In this document: positions 48,535 through 60,299 of the stretch, in pieces
Layout of the letters: each line of letters starts with the position of its first letter
How positions within the stretch are numbered: position 1 is the first letter of the stretch
Program-made: the position numbers and the translations under genes
The notes under the pieces: model-generated
Database searches by the model: none
Told to the model about the DNA's origin: nothing
What the model saw: the letters and a program-made list of their open reading frames with translations, nothing else
Source: Asterella californica
Taxonomy: Eukaryota > Streptophyta > Marchantiopsida > Marchantiales > Aytoniaceae
Assembly: GCA_036924285.1 (NCBI GenBank)
Contig: JAYKYS010000009.1
Location: 11,408,001-11,472,000 of the forward strand
Direction of reading: 5' to 3'
DNA: 64,000 bases

Positions 48535-49505
48535 TCATGCGATATCATATCAGATTTTACGTGATGGTTGTCTAGGATAACGTAAGGTTCATGGCTGTGG
48601 AGATATCATGTGCTGAACAGAGGTAAGAAAAAGAAAAACAACCACGAGAATAAGTTTCGCAAGATATACCAACTCCTACTTTATATAAACTCTCGTTTCT
48701 TTTTCTCTAAGAACACCAAACTAATAAACGACTTGAGTGGTATGTAATCTGCATCCAACCTCCTAATACAAACTCTGAATCTCAACTTAGACCCAAAACT
48801 ACCGAAGCGTAGGTCAAAGTAAGGAAAACACCTCTTTGCTAACAAAACACTTTGCACCAGTATCACACGATTCAAGCCCAGATCCAAAAAACACCCATGT
48901 ATAAACCTTTAGCTAAAACTAGCTACCACAAGTCGTCCATAACCAACTAGAACTCTAACGAATCCAAAAGGACAAAAATCTTAGCAAAGGAATCAAAAAA
49001 GATTTATCTCAGAACTTTCTTCTTTCGTCAAACGGTCTTTAGATGTTTCTTGACTATGTTGGCTTCAATAACCTTCAGATTTGACACCCAACACCTAAGA
49101 TATGAACACCTTTCAGTCGCATGTGACTGAAATCTTAAAACCTTCTCCTTGCGGCATGAAGCCACCACCACACACCACCCAAGCGAATAGCCTGATATGT
49201 GATTCATCTTTCCTGATAGATAGATATGGCTATCTTGATCCCAACAAGACTCCAAACAAGCCGTTTGGAGTTCTCTTGCAAAACCATGCAAGAAATTTGA
49301 TCGCAAGAAGCAAACAAATTGACGTATATTGACTCCTTGCGGCTCAAACTCGCTCACCGCATCCAAACCAACAATCTAATACACATACGGTCTTCTCTTA
49401 TGCGTAAGTGAAGATTCTTTGATAGTGTTGACATCAAGAACAAAAAGCTTGGCTCATCGTTCGCTAAGAACAGTCCAACCTCAAGTTGTAAGCGAATGAA
49501 AAATT
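48535..49505. repeat. LTR-like direct repeat, right copy
   Basis: Partner of 46125-47065, with landmarks listed there. Divergence is substantial, so the insertion is old if these are LTRs. Confidence 0.55.
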
Positions 49506-50339
49506 GACATAAGCATTTCCTTGCGAACTAATTTCATCTAGAACTCCCAAATCACCCAATGAAACTTCATATCATCTTCAATTTCCTGAAGAACTCGGTG
49601 TTCTGATCCCAATGGATCCAAGGATAGCAAGTTGACTCCGAAATAGCTCGAACGATCCAACTTTCTTTCGCATGCCACTGAAGCACTTTAAATCCCTTTC
49701 CTTACGTCTCAATTTCTTCTAGAACACACTCTACGATTTGTCTCTTCACAAACCGTCTTAATCAATGTGTAGCCTGCACATATCTTAACCCAATGACGTC
49801 TTATGTCAATTCACAATGAGTGAGTTTTTTCCATATAATGATCAAGCAACCCCCTTGAGTCCTTAGTATAGCGCCAAGAACTGCAAATATCTAATCAGCA
49901 TCGATAAGCTAGGGCTTAACTTAATTTTCTCATCTTTCAAAACTCATACCGTCACCATTAAGCGCCCTAATGAAACAATTGAAGTGCCTTTGGGAATCTA
50001 ACAACGAGCTCTGCCACTTGATGCAATGAAAGTCGAGATCTGAAATAGATCAAAAATCGTTATTTCTCTCCATGAAAGTCTTTGGAGCAAAAATATAGAA
50101 TCTCAAAATATGATTTTCTAGTAAGAGTCTGTCCACGACGTGACATCCACCTCCTCTAAACATACGCATCCTCCGATATGCATCAGAGATACCAACAAAG
50201 GAGTAGATCAACACGCACACCGTCTTGTCATCCTACTTCCCATCTTAGCAAACCTGATCCTCAAGTTTTCAACATGATCATCATCTTGAAGTTGCAACCT
50301 TGTCATGATTTTTCCTGGATACGTGTCGTTTTTCTTTTT

Positions 50340-51063
50340 CTTCAGTCTTCATCCATTCGCTTGTCTTGAGTCACCTTCTCTAAATCTACATATTTTTCAA
50401 TATGTGTTTGAAGATGTAGAAGGAGTAAACCATCATACTCTAGAAACACCTCCCATCCACTCAGAACCTCACCGTCAAGGTTTGTGGTCCTAGTGTTGTA
50501 GTAGGCATTACTCGTCATCCCAATCATCACCATGTATTATGATTGTAGTCCTCAACCAATACATATCATCACATATCTTTCTCTTATTTTTCTACTTTTT
50601 GAAAAAATTCCACATTTCTACAACCATAATCCTCAACCGCAACTATTATTGTCTCACTGTATAATGGTGTCCTTCTCAAACATCATCTTCTCTTACCTTC
50701 TCTTCTGAAAACTTTTACAACCTCCCAAGAATCATCCTCCCAACCCTACTAGCCTTCAGCAATGACTTTTTTCTTTTTAAGCCATCCTTACTCATCATAT
50801 ACCCGTAGTCTCAAGAGCGTCCGTCCACTCTCCTTCATCCTCAGCATGTCGCTAATCCTTGATGATGTCAATGTTGGCATCTGGACTTCTCTTGTAGTCA
50901 CACCCAAGACCTCTGGTGAAATGAATCCAGTCTTCGCATCTCGAATGCATTCCTTGTAGTGTCGTAGGATTACTCCTTTTGCCCATTTAGTATACAAGAT
51001 ATCGTTCCCACAGAGGATTTGCACAAGTAACGCTGCTCTAAGTTCTAAGATCTGTTTAAACAC
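50340..51063 (-). pseudogene. Possible decayed mobile-element ORF
   Basis: A minus frame of 91 codons (50788-51063) reads like a real protein segment (LCGNDILYTKWAKGVILRHY, then TGFISPEVLGVTTREVQMPT). A further minus frame at 50342-50533 (with LDGEVLSGWEVFLEYDG) could be its broken continuation. No family is recognised. The composition and position, next to other element remnants, suggest a decayed transposon gene. Confidence 0.3.
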
Positions 51064-51179
51064 ACAAACCCACGGGTTTTGCCTGGAAATCCAGTCTTCT
51101 CACAAAACCACGCATCTTCCAAACACACCAAAAGGTGCTCTGGATCTAAACAAACAACTACTAACTAAAATATCACACA

Positions 51180-54100
51180 ACTATTCACATAGAAGCTCGA
51201 GAAGACGCTCTTCCTGCTTCCAGGTCACTCCTTCCGGTCTTCTCAGTACCGTCTTCCCGAAGCAATTCTCAGCTTCTGGAGGTTCAACTCTGCTTCTCGT
51301 ACCTCCAGAAGACTGTCCTGCTTTGCAGAAGTCAACTAGTACGACTGTTACACCTTATTCTCGCACTCACATTCCAACGGGTTAGATTAATCACAGGGTG
51401 TATGCCTTCTGTAGCCTTCCCATGCTTCTGCCTACGGAAATGGTCTTCTTGCAGCACTACAACGACATTCACCTTCACGGAAGCTCAATAGAAATCTCGG
51501 AAGCTCACTAGAAGAAGGTAAGAAGATGAGGAAGAAGAGGGAAGATGGGGAAGAAGGGAAAATCCAAACAAGAGAAAAACAAGTTGAAAAGGAGAAATTA
51601 AGATTCCGACAAGCTTCTAGTCCGGATCTTGACTAACAAGCCATCCCTGCTTGTAATATTTTGGGGAGGAAGACAACAAACGTGCGTACAGTTGCACCGT
51701 CATCTACTTGAGGATGTCGTCTTCTGTAATGGGAAGAAGACTTCTTTCTTCTTCTCTTCGCTGCTCCGACTACTCTGTCATCTGGGATCCCTTACCCATA
51801 AGACCATCCGTACGTGGATCCTAAGTGCTCCACTGAACGAGCCAAGCTGCACTTCCACCACTGCTGACAATCACCGCCACTCAAGAAGAACACTTCCCAT
51901 GCACAATTGGGAGTAAATTCAAGGAACCCGCCACCCAGAAGACACGAATTAAGCTTCTGCACTCAAATCAGCAATCCATTCTCCGAGAAGATGTCACATT
52001 GGCATTGGGAAGCTCACTCTCTCTACTTCCTGCGTCTACTCCTCGACACAACAGTCTAGCCAACAGGACTGCACGAGGATGCCGTTCCCTGTTCCTAAAC
52101 TGTCCACTACCTCTATCTACATCCTCGAACCACTGCTGGTAACAAGCATGCAGACCCCTCCTGTATAATCCTCGACTATTCGTATGTCTCTAACATCGGG
52201 TGTAGTGTGTGTCACTAACTAACTAGATTTCCTACTCTTCGATCCTACTTATGCATCCACCACAAGAGAACAGAAGGAACCACCACCAAGGAGAGAAAAG
52301 CTGTCCCTCACATGCAAACGATTTCTCTTTTCTGTTCTTGCGCTTCCTACTCTGCCACATGGCTGCCTAACTAATTTTACACTGAAAACTGCCAACCTTA
52401 AGATATCATGTTCGGTTCCTACTAAATCTGGAATTGTCAACTTCGGTTACTATCTACTCTGATTGCTCGGTGGCAGTCTCTACCTGATCTGCCCTTATCG
52501 GAGCTCCTAACGCGGCTTCTGATAAGCTAGAAAGCCCTGCGATTACCTCGGGTGTCACTGAGGTGGCTTCCTCCTCATCGTTCTGTGCTGGCCCTACTGT
52601 CGCAGCTGCTGCTTCTTCCTCGGCTTCTGCTTCTGCTTCGGAAGACGGAAGCGTCTTCTGAGAAGCTGGGTCGAGTGGTGCTTCCTCGCTCTTCTGAGGT
52701 ATTGGTGCGGCACTAGGGACCATGGTGACCTCATAGGGGTCCGGGGAAGTCGCTTCCTCCACGCGGAATACCTGGGAAGATGGTTCTTCTTCCTGTCTTC
52801 CAGAAGACATCCTGTCTTCCGGGGCATCTTATGGTTGTCTTCTCGGCTTCCAACGCTGTTACTACTAAGTGGACAGCGAGGTCGAACTCCTCCTTCTCCA
52901 ATCCGGATCCAGTCGATGGTGCTGGAGCTTGGGAAGACGCGGTTGTAGGTGATGGAGTCAAGAGAAGACCATAGAGTGTCTTCACTCCCTCTATCTGCCG
53001 ATCCAAATACTTGAACATGCTCTCCTTGCACTCGATCAACCTCGCTCTGGACTCCTCGTCCTAGTCTCTAGCCAAGGTAAGCAACTTCCTACCCGCGGTG
53101 AAGTTGAACTTCTTCCGAAGTGCCTCCACCGACTGTGCTAGCATCTCGTGCGCACGAGCTTCCGCTGCTTCCCGCTGCATCTTCTCGGCTGCAACTCGCG
53201 CTTTTGCAGCTTCCCGCTGCGTCTTCCATGTTGTCCTCTCTTCTGCAAAGGCGGTGATCTTCCCCCGCACTCGGAGAACCTTTTGGTCGCGCTGCTGTAA
53301 ACACGCCTGCAACTCCTGATTGCTCTTCCTCAGTTGGGTCAGCTCCTTGGCAGAAGCGGCTACTTCTGCCTTGCTCCTCGCTGCGAGCTTCTCCATGGTG
53401 CGGAGACTAGCTTTCAGCGCTTCTGTCTTCTTCTGGCCTTCTTCCTGACGCATCAATGTGCGCAGATCGAATCCAGGCTGCAAAGGCTTCTCCTGAGCCT
53501 TCGCTCTCTTCTCCAGCAACTTCATAGCTGGTTGGATCTTTGCGTGGAAGAAGGCGCTGAACTCTTCCAGTCTTCTTCCTGCGGAAGAAGTTCATCTCCA
53601 CAGTTCGGTTGGAGGTGTCGACCTTGTCTTCCAGAGGCAAGGATGCCTCTTCCACCGCAATGGTCTTCAACTTCTGCACACGGAAAGAAGCTACTCTTCT
53701 CATCTTCGGGGTGGAAGATCTCTCCCCATGGTAGAAGCGGCCCTCTTCACTGCGCTTCCCCGCATCGCAGTAAGAGTATCCATCCATCCTACGAGAAGAC
53801 GTAGGACCCTCTTGGTGTTCCATCCTCTTGGTGTTGCAGAAGTGGTCTTCTGCTCCGATCGGGTACTCAGTAGTTCTTCTTCCGAGTCAGACTCCGATCC
53901 CGAATGTATGAGGGAGGTGGTTTTCCTAGATACACACTAGGGCCCATCTTCCTCAGAGGCGTGGCATCTTCTGACCCACTGGAGTCGTCTTCCCTCATCA
54001 GAAGCGTCTTCTGATGAGAGCCGGACCTCAACTGCGACATCAAAGTGGGAGGGGAGTTGCGGGTGCTGCTCAGTCATCTTCTTCCGAGGTCTCCACCTTC

Positions 54101-55095
54101 GTCTCAGGTTGCGCTGTCGGCCCATACTTCACCAACTGTCCTTCCGTGAGATCCCTCATGGCTACATACAAGTAACAGAGGAAAGGTGTCAAGTGTCCTC
54201 CCGCTGAGGTACCCAAGTACGCTAGCTCCGCGCTGTACATATATGTGGAAGAATGAGCCCCAGCTGACGGGCACTCCCTCATCCCACACTGCTTCTAGGA
54301 ACTCTACGTCTTGATCTCCAAGGTACCTCGTCTTCTGCGCTTTCCCCTTGGAAAAGAGATGCAGAAACAGCTTCGCCAGAAGTCGCTTCTTCGGCTCCCG
54401 ATAAGATTCGATCTTCCATCCGTTCCTTCCCTGCCTGTCCTCCAGGAAGAGGCAAGTTGTGCTTCCAGGCACATGCCACTCACTCACGATCCTGGGCAAG
54501 ATCTTCTTCTCGAGCCAATACCCTCGGTCCTCAGATTCTGGTATGTGGAAGGCCCTGCGCCACCAATCTTCAGTCCAGGAAGATGGTCTTCCTCGAGCTA
54601 CTCCTACCTTCGCAGGTATACGATTGCGAGGTGGTAAGGCTGCCCAAACCTCCTCCAGTAGTCCTTGGTCGGCGAGGTTCCAATCCCACATGAAGAAGTC
54701 GAGACCCAACTCCTTGAGAAAGGGTGTGGCCTCGGCCAACTCTGCTGCCGGTAGCACCAACCCTCGAGGATGCATCGACATACTGGAAGATCTGTTGCAC
54801 TAAGCCACACGCACTTACTGTGAGCTGAAGGTTCAATCCTTCCCAAGTGCCCACAGTCTAGCTTCTACTTCTCAGAAGACGAAACTAGTCTTCCAGAAGA
54901 CAGCTACTCCGTCTTCCGGGATTCTAACAGTACTTCCTAGATAGCTCTCGTCTTCTGAGCTATATCTAAACAATCCTAACTAAGCAAGACCTCGCATGGA
55001 TTCCTAAGAAGACAACCCACCTTGCATTACATCCTACTTCATATCAGAAGATACAAGATTTGCGAATCGTAGAGTGCATAACAGGTTCAGAAGAT
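51180..55095 (-). mobile_element. GTCTTC/GAAGAC-rich element, main part
   Basis: From about 51190 the words CTTCC, GAAGAC, GTCTTC, CAGAAGAC and CTTCTG appear at very high density in both coding and non-coding stretches. The density stops at the chromovirus insertion (about 55095) and resumes at 58250-59780. The minus strand carries a decayed ORF at 52451-54781, so the element reads leftward. Its outer ends are not defined. Confidence 0.55.
52451..54781 (-). pseudogene. Decayed mobile-element ORF: N-terminal domain, coiled coil, acidic tail
   Basis: Successive minus-strand frames appear to be pieces of one protein. 54781-54104 (225 codons) includes SWTEDWWRRAFHIPESEDRG and KILPRIVSEWHVPGSTTCLF. 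After a frameshift near 54260 the sense continues at 54282-54070 (MYSAELAYLGTSAGGHLTPF, then YVAMRDLTEGQLVKYG). 53525-53061 is a long Ala/Lys/Glu coiled coil (EALKASLRTMEKLAARSKAE). 53039-52731 includes EKEEFDLAVHLVVTALEAEK. 52810-52454 is acidic (EEATSPDPYEV, ASQKTLPSSEAEAEAEEEAA). The overall layout recalls unassigned plant transposon or gag-like proteins. I do not recognise a catalytic domain. Several frameshifts or stops make it non-functional as read, although introns cannot be excluded. Confidence 0.55.
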
Positions 55096-56520
55096 GGTTG
55101 CAGACTCCTGCGGTGACGCGGGTTAACCAAGGCGGAAAAACTCAATTTCGATCAGACCCACGTCCCGGCATTATCTCCGTGCGAACCTCCGAGACCCGGC
55201 CACTCACTCAGACCTCCTTCTCGTCGATCGTCCCTACGATCGCTTCGAGGAACGGGGCAACCACTTGCCCTTGACTCACCCTGACTCTCTCTCGGACTCA
55301 AGCAGACTCCTTCAATGTCAGAACGACGGGTCCCTTTACTCAAAATGTGGCTCATACACTCGGCATACCCTCTCAGGTAGGCGCGATGGTTCCGGACCCA
55401 GACAGAACGGTACTACGGCTCCTATGCTACAATCCTATCGAGAAACATCTCGACCCACTGCCTCTAATCTCTCACAATTCGCATGCGCCCCTCGAGACTA
55501 CTCAGACTTGCCCCAAAACTGTCACCTGTCTAGACTCGAGCACGAGGTTTCCTCGAGGAAACCTCGTGTATACACTTACGACTACACAGGGTCCCTATCT
55601 TCGCGGAGTGAGCAACTACGTGGCTACACTATACTTGCTGACCCGTTCCGGCCTCGCTGACGTCCCGGGCACAGTGCCCTATGAGCGTCTTTATACCTTC
55701 GGCAGGTGTCAGCCTCGCCCGACCGTCCTGCGCACTTCCCGAGTAGGGCTCGCGATCCAAAATGACGCGGCCAATCAGCGAACGCCACGCGGACCTGAGT
55801 GGAGTCCTCGCGGGGTAACGGCGAGCTTCCGCGAGTTCCCATTGGCTGGGAACTCGCGCGTGGGCTGCGGGCCCGGCGCGGTCTCCAATGATGTCTCCCT
55901 CCTCGGGAGAAGGCGAACGGCCACGCTTACGCGTGTGCCGTCGTCACCCGTGGGGTTCTCGGTCAATGAGGAACGCCCCGTCCGCCCGCCGTCCAGCCAC
56001 GTCTGCTACGGCCGTTCCCTCGTCATAGGGAATCGTGCCCTTGTACCTCCACTTCGCCTTCTCGCTCGTGTGGCCTCTGCGGCCATGTACGTTGCTGCCA
56101 CGCGGCACCTTTCCGCCTCCCGTGCTCGCGGGTTCATAGGGAATCGTGCCCGTGGGTAGGCCTTCTTGCTCTTCGCCTCTTGCCTCTACTCCGGGGTTAC
56201 GTGGATGCCTGTGATAGGCTGTGGGGTGGCCAGGGGGTACCCCGACCTAACCTCGCCTTCGCGGCCTAAGGCCTTCTTCTCTACTCCCGTCTATCCTCAC
56301 GACCTGGACCTAACTCTAAGCCGTGACCCTTCGTCTCCCGGAGTCACCCGGCGACCTTTAGCCGTTACGATCATTGCCGACCTGGACATTCAAACGACGA
56401 TGGGTGATCCTGTGGTCAGTTCGTGGCCGTTTACCTCTTCCACTGCTTAGGTCTGGGACCCGCGGGAATGTGAAGGGGTCCTTATGACATACACCCGGAT
56501 AAACAAGGAGGTGTGACCCC
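55095..56520 (-). repeat. Putative 3' LTR of nested chromovirus
   Basis: GC-rich block unlike its flanks, lying just beyond a polypurine tract on the minus strand. A plausible LTR would begin TGTGGGGTCACACC (about 56520) and end CTGCAACCA (about 55095) on the minus strand. It shares a 64-bp segment (55743-55806) with 58186-58249. The 270-codon + frame at 55347-56159 is a product of high GC and is not a gene. The ends are tentative. Confidence 0.45.
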
Positions 56521-56543
56521 ACACCTGGGACTCCCACTGAAGG

Positions 56544-56560
56544 CTTTTCTCTTTCCCCCA
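56544..56560 (-). other. Candidate polypurine tract of the chromovirus
   Basis: TGGGGGAAAGAGAAAAG on the minus strand lies between the chromodomain stop and the putative 3' LTR, the expected place for the plus-strand primer of a Ty3/gypsy element. Confidence 0.5.
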
Positions 56561-56838
56561 GCGGTCCTTAACTCGGCCTCTATCCTTATGCCATAGGAGA
56601 GTTCATGTCCGAGACAAGATTTTATAGGTGCACCGGTACTGGTAGTGTACCTTCAGCTCAACTAGACCAGTTGGCTGCCTTTTCTTCCTCCCTGCCCTCT
56701 CGAGGATGACCTGTGAGCACCGGCTGGGCCTTAAGGAGAGGTCTACACCTATGTGCCTTTAGGATCGCGGGTCCTTGGGCATTGCAGTGATCTCTGACTT
56801 TCCCTAGCCTCTCGCACAATCTACTCACATCCTCCCTC

Positions 56839-58185
56839 TCAGGCTGGGGCATCGGTTGGGGCTACTTGCGGGGCCCTCCCCCGGACGAAGACTTGGTATG
56901 GTCGGGCAATCAGCACCCACGGAACCTCTGAAAGGGTGACCCAGGTATGAGCGACCATACCTCGGCCTTCCCATTCGACCAAGAGTTCTACCCTTTCGGG
57001 CTCAGTGCTAGGACCAGGTAAGGACCTCTGGTCCAGAACTCTTCGCACTCTCATATCCGAGAGCATTGGCAGATGCTCCAGGGCAGGGGTTCACTTCTGG
57101 ACCCTCCCTGGAAGTTGTAGGTCATCCGGCACAAACTTCTTCAGGTTTGAGATATGTATGATGGGGTGATATCCCTGCATGCTCGAAGGAAAAGTCATAT
57201 GGTAACTCACTGGTGTCACCCTCTTAAACACTTCGAAAGGTCCGGCCCATCTTGGTATAAACTTACCGGTCATTCCTCGAGGGATAGAGTAGACTTTGGT
57301 CTTCAACCACACCCTATCCCCTACCTCTAACTGTACATCCCTCCGCTTGAGGTTCGCATACTTTGTGTACCTGGCATGGGCCTTAAGGATATTTTGTTTT
57401 GCCATGTGCAAAACGTACGATCTGCGGCCTAAGAATTCACCAACATTAAGCGGTGTGTCCCTCATAGCATTCTCGAATTCTGGCGACTGGAGTTGGAAAC
57501 TGGCCGGGGACAAAGGAGATTTATTCCCTCTATAGACAAGCTCGAAAGGCTTATAACCAGTGGCTGAATGAAGCGCATCATTATATGCGAATTCGACCAG
57601 ATCAAGGTGGTCAACCCAGTCGGACTGATCCCTTTCCATGTAGTTCCTTAATCCTTGCTCAATGACGTGATTTACCCTCTCACTCTGACCGTCTAACTGA
57701 GGATGATAGGCGGCTGTGAATTTCAGTTTAGTCCCCAGGCTAGCAAAGAGTGTGGTCCAAAATTCATTTGCGAACCTGAAGTCATTGTCTGCAATAATTT
57801 CACGAGGTAGCCCATGGTACTTAAAGACATGTGTCAAGAACAACCTGGCTATCTCCGAAGCCGAAATGAGGGTGGTACAAGGTATAAAGTGGGCCATTTT
57901 GCTTAGCCTATCTACGACTGTAAGAATGCAGTCATACCCGTGTGACAGAGGCAACTGAGGGATAAAGTCCATCATTAGACTCTCCCACAGATTCTCTGGT
58001 ACCGGCAAAGGTTGCAGTAGCCCGGCAGGTCGCTGTGTGTTTGGTCTGGTCTGTTGACAGACCAGACAACTATCCACATACCTAGTAACATCGGCACTTA
58101 GTGTAGACCAGTAATACTTTTGCCTAACTCGGTGCAAGGTCTTAGCTTGACCCCCATGGCTAGCTACGGGAGCATCATGCTCCTC
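56839..58185 (-). pseudogene. Ty3/gypsy chromovirus integrase plus chromodomain, truncated, in-frame stop
   Basis: Minus strand from about 58185: an HHCC zinc-binding region (HDAPVASHGG ... VDSCLVCQQTR), then the integrase core with D in SLMMDFIPQLPLS, D in IIADNDFRFANEF and E in LDGQSERVNHV, then the GPFEV/YHPIIHISNLK C-terminal domain. A TGA follows VQK at 57093-57091. Eight codons later, in the same frame, comes a chromodomain (MRVRRVLDQR ... VELLVEWEGRGMVAHTWVTL) ending at 56839. Protease, reverse transcriptase and RNase H are missing: the integrase joins LTR-like sequence directly at 58185/58186. Known family role: integration of reverse-transcribed DNA, with the chromodomain steering to chromatin. 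This copy cannot be autonomous. Confidence 0.92.
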
Positions 58186-58249
58186 GTAGGGCTCGCGATC
58201 CAAAACGGCGCGGCCAATCAGCGAACGCCACGCGGGTCTGAGTGGAGTC
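58186..58249 (-). repeat. 64-bp LTR-derived fragment at the 5' side of the integrase
   Basis: It matches 55743-55806 at about 60 of 64 positions (GTAGGGCTCGCGATCC at the left end, CTGAGTGGAGTC at the right end). Sequence on both sides differs. It is probably all that remains of the 5' LTR after an internal deletion. Confidence 0.7.
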
Positions 58250-59780
58250 TGCCTCTGGGAAGACTCCCAAGACAACTTCCGATTCAATGTATTTCTCGGA
58301 AGACCTCCCGAAGTCAGGCTTCCCTTCACTGGTCTCACCTGTCTTCTTCTTCTTACGCGCAATCTATCCTCACAACAGACTCAAGACATTCGCACTCTGT
58401 TCTTCTGACTTCTCACCTCTCATACACACTCAGAAGAAGCTTGTTGCATGATGGGAAGACATGACCCTCGACCATTCTCTCCAGATTCTGCCAGCAAGAC
58501 TTCTCACGACTCTCTCCTAAGTTCGGGAAGAAGAAGGAATGGGCTGCTATGGGTCAGACAGAAGAGACCCGAAATGGACCATCATGTCTTCTCGCGCATT
58601 TTGCCAGCCATTCCAGTCTTCTAGTCTCTCTAGGAAGATGTGGATTGGAGAAGTTTGGAAGATCGGGAGGCACAGGCCTAGTTCCCGATTTCCAACTTCT
58701 CGAAATAACAAAACAACTCACCACGCCACTCAGGATTCGTACCAAGCCTCTCTTAACACAAAACCCAAGCAAATCCACTCTTGATGCGAATTGTGTACAG
58801 TCGACTTCCGAAGACAGTCTTCCGAAGATGTCAGGCTTCCGAAGATGTTCCAATCTCAGAAGCGTCTTCCGAAGATGTTCAGATCTTCCGAAGCGTCTTT
58901 TGTTCAAGGTTTCGGGAGTAGATAGATGGTAGGGTAGGAAAATTGATAGCGGAGACCTCCAATTTGAGGGCTAGGGGTAGGGAAGCTCGAATTGAACTCG
59001 AGAAGAAGCAGGAAGATGTTTGACAGAAATTGGGCAGTGCTTCCGTGCCCAAGGTCATAATAGAAAAATAGGGGTGGGGGATTGATCGATCAGGCTGCCT
59101 GCAAATAACCGGGGAAGCGCGGGGGATACCAAGCAAAGGCGAGAAGCAGTGGGAAAGGGAAGAGAACATGGGAAGAACCTCTACTGTCTTCTGTCGACTT
59201 TCCGAGCTCTTCGCTCTTTCGCGCGCTTCTGGCTCTGGTTCCAGCTCCAATGCGACCCCACAAGGCTGCTTCCGCGGTCAGCTTCTGGCTACGCCTCAAT
59301 TCCATCTTCGATTCCACTCAGCCACTCTCCAATGTCAGCTTCTGGGAGCTCACAGAAAACCGTCTTCAGCTCGACACTCTTCTGCGCTCAGCAATTCGAC
59401 TTTGTCTTTCTTCTAGCTTCGAATCGATCCTAACCTCACTCGATTTCACTCGCTGATTTCCTCACTCGAATCAACTCGCTGCCTGAATCGATCTTCTCGT
59501 TCTCCAATCTCTCGATGCGGGAAGCAGGTAGGTTTCTGTGCTAATGCGCTTCCTGCGCATCTTCCCCCCAGTTTAGGGGTTTCGACCCTCCTGACCTACC
59601 TAACCGATTTGGTGCTACCTGGTAGGTGCACCTACTCCTTACGTGATTAAGCTTCCATGGTTGCCGTCTTCCGGAAGATGCGTGTCTTCTGCCGTCTTCC
59701 GCCTTCCGAAGACAGTCTTCCGAGAAGACGCTCTTCAGAAGACGGTCGTCTTCTGAAGAAGTCAACTTAATATTACAAAC
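58250..59780 (-). mobile_element. GTCTTC/GAAGAC-rich element, continuation beyond the chromovirus
   Basis: Same word bias as 51180-55095. Especially dense stretches lie at 58795-58905 (several CTTCCGAAGA) and 59665-59765 (GTCTTCCGGAAGATG, CTTCCGAAGACAGTCTTCCG, AGAAGACGCTCTTCAGAAGA). It is probably the upstream (minus-strand 5') part of the element whose ORF lies at 52451-54781. Confidence 0.5.
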
Positions 59781-60299
59781 AACCCTTAAGATCATCTTCC
59801 TGCTAAGGAAGCCGTAATCTTAAGTAACAACGCTTCTTCAGTTATACAAATAAGTTATTAATCTCAAAAAATTCAAAAATTCGTGAATCCTGTAATTTGT
59901 GGACACCACATTCCCCTCAACCTCTCTTCATATTTGTCATCATCCCAATATTTGGTTGTTTATGGAAGACAGTACTTCACAACCAGAAGAGATTGTTGAA
60001 GAAAAAGCAATGCAAATGGGTGAACTGGTTGTATTGTCAAATCAGGAAGGTAGTTTTCTGTTGAACCTTATTCTCCCAAGTTTGCTTCTCTACAAAAGTC
60101 TCTTCTTATCCCTTCTTCTCGCTCTACATCGTGGATGCAATATCCAACTTGAGCTCATTTGATTTTTACGTGCTCGTCTAAACCATCCCTATGGAGATCA
60201 TGATTGATCTCCTCCATCTTTGCACCATAGCTTGTAGCTTCGGTAGCTACAACTGCATGTGTCACAAAGCAATCATCGATCAACTTCTTCATCCCTCAT

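Noticed and set aside
53334..53804. 156-codon + strand frame
   Set aside because: Antisense shadow of the minus-strand element ORF pieces.
55347..56159. 270-codon + strand open frame
   Set aside because: Lies in a GC-rich putative LTR with several overlapping long frames on both strands; composition lacks protein-like conservation.
59660..59770. Heat-shock-element array
   Set aside because: Only an occasional TTCnnGAA spacing occurs; most words are GTCTTC/GAAGAC without the regular 5-bp alternation.
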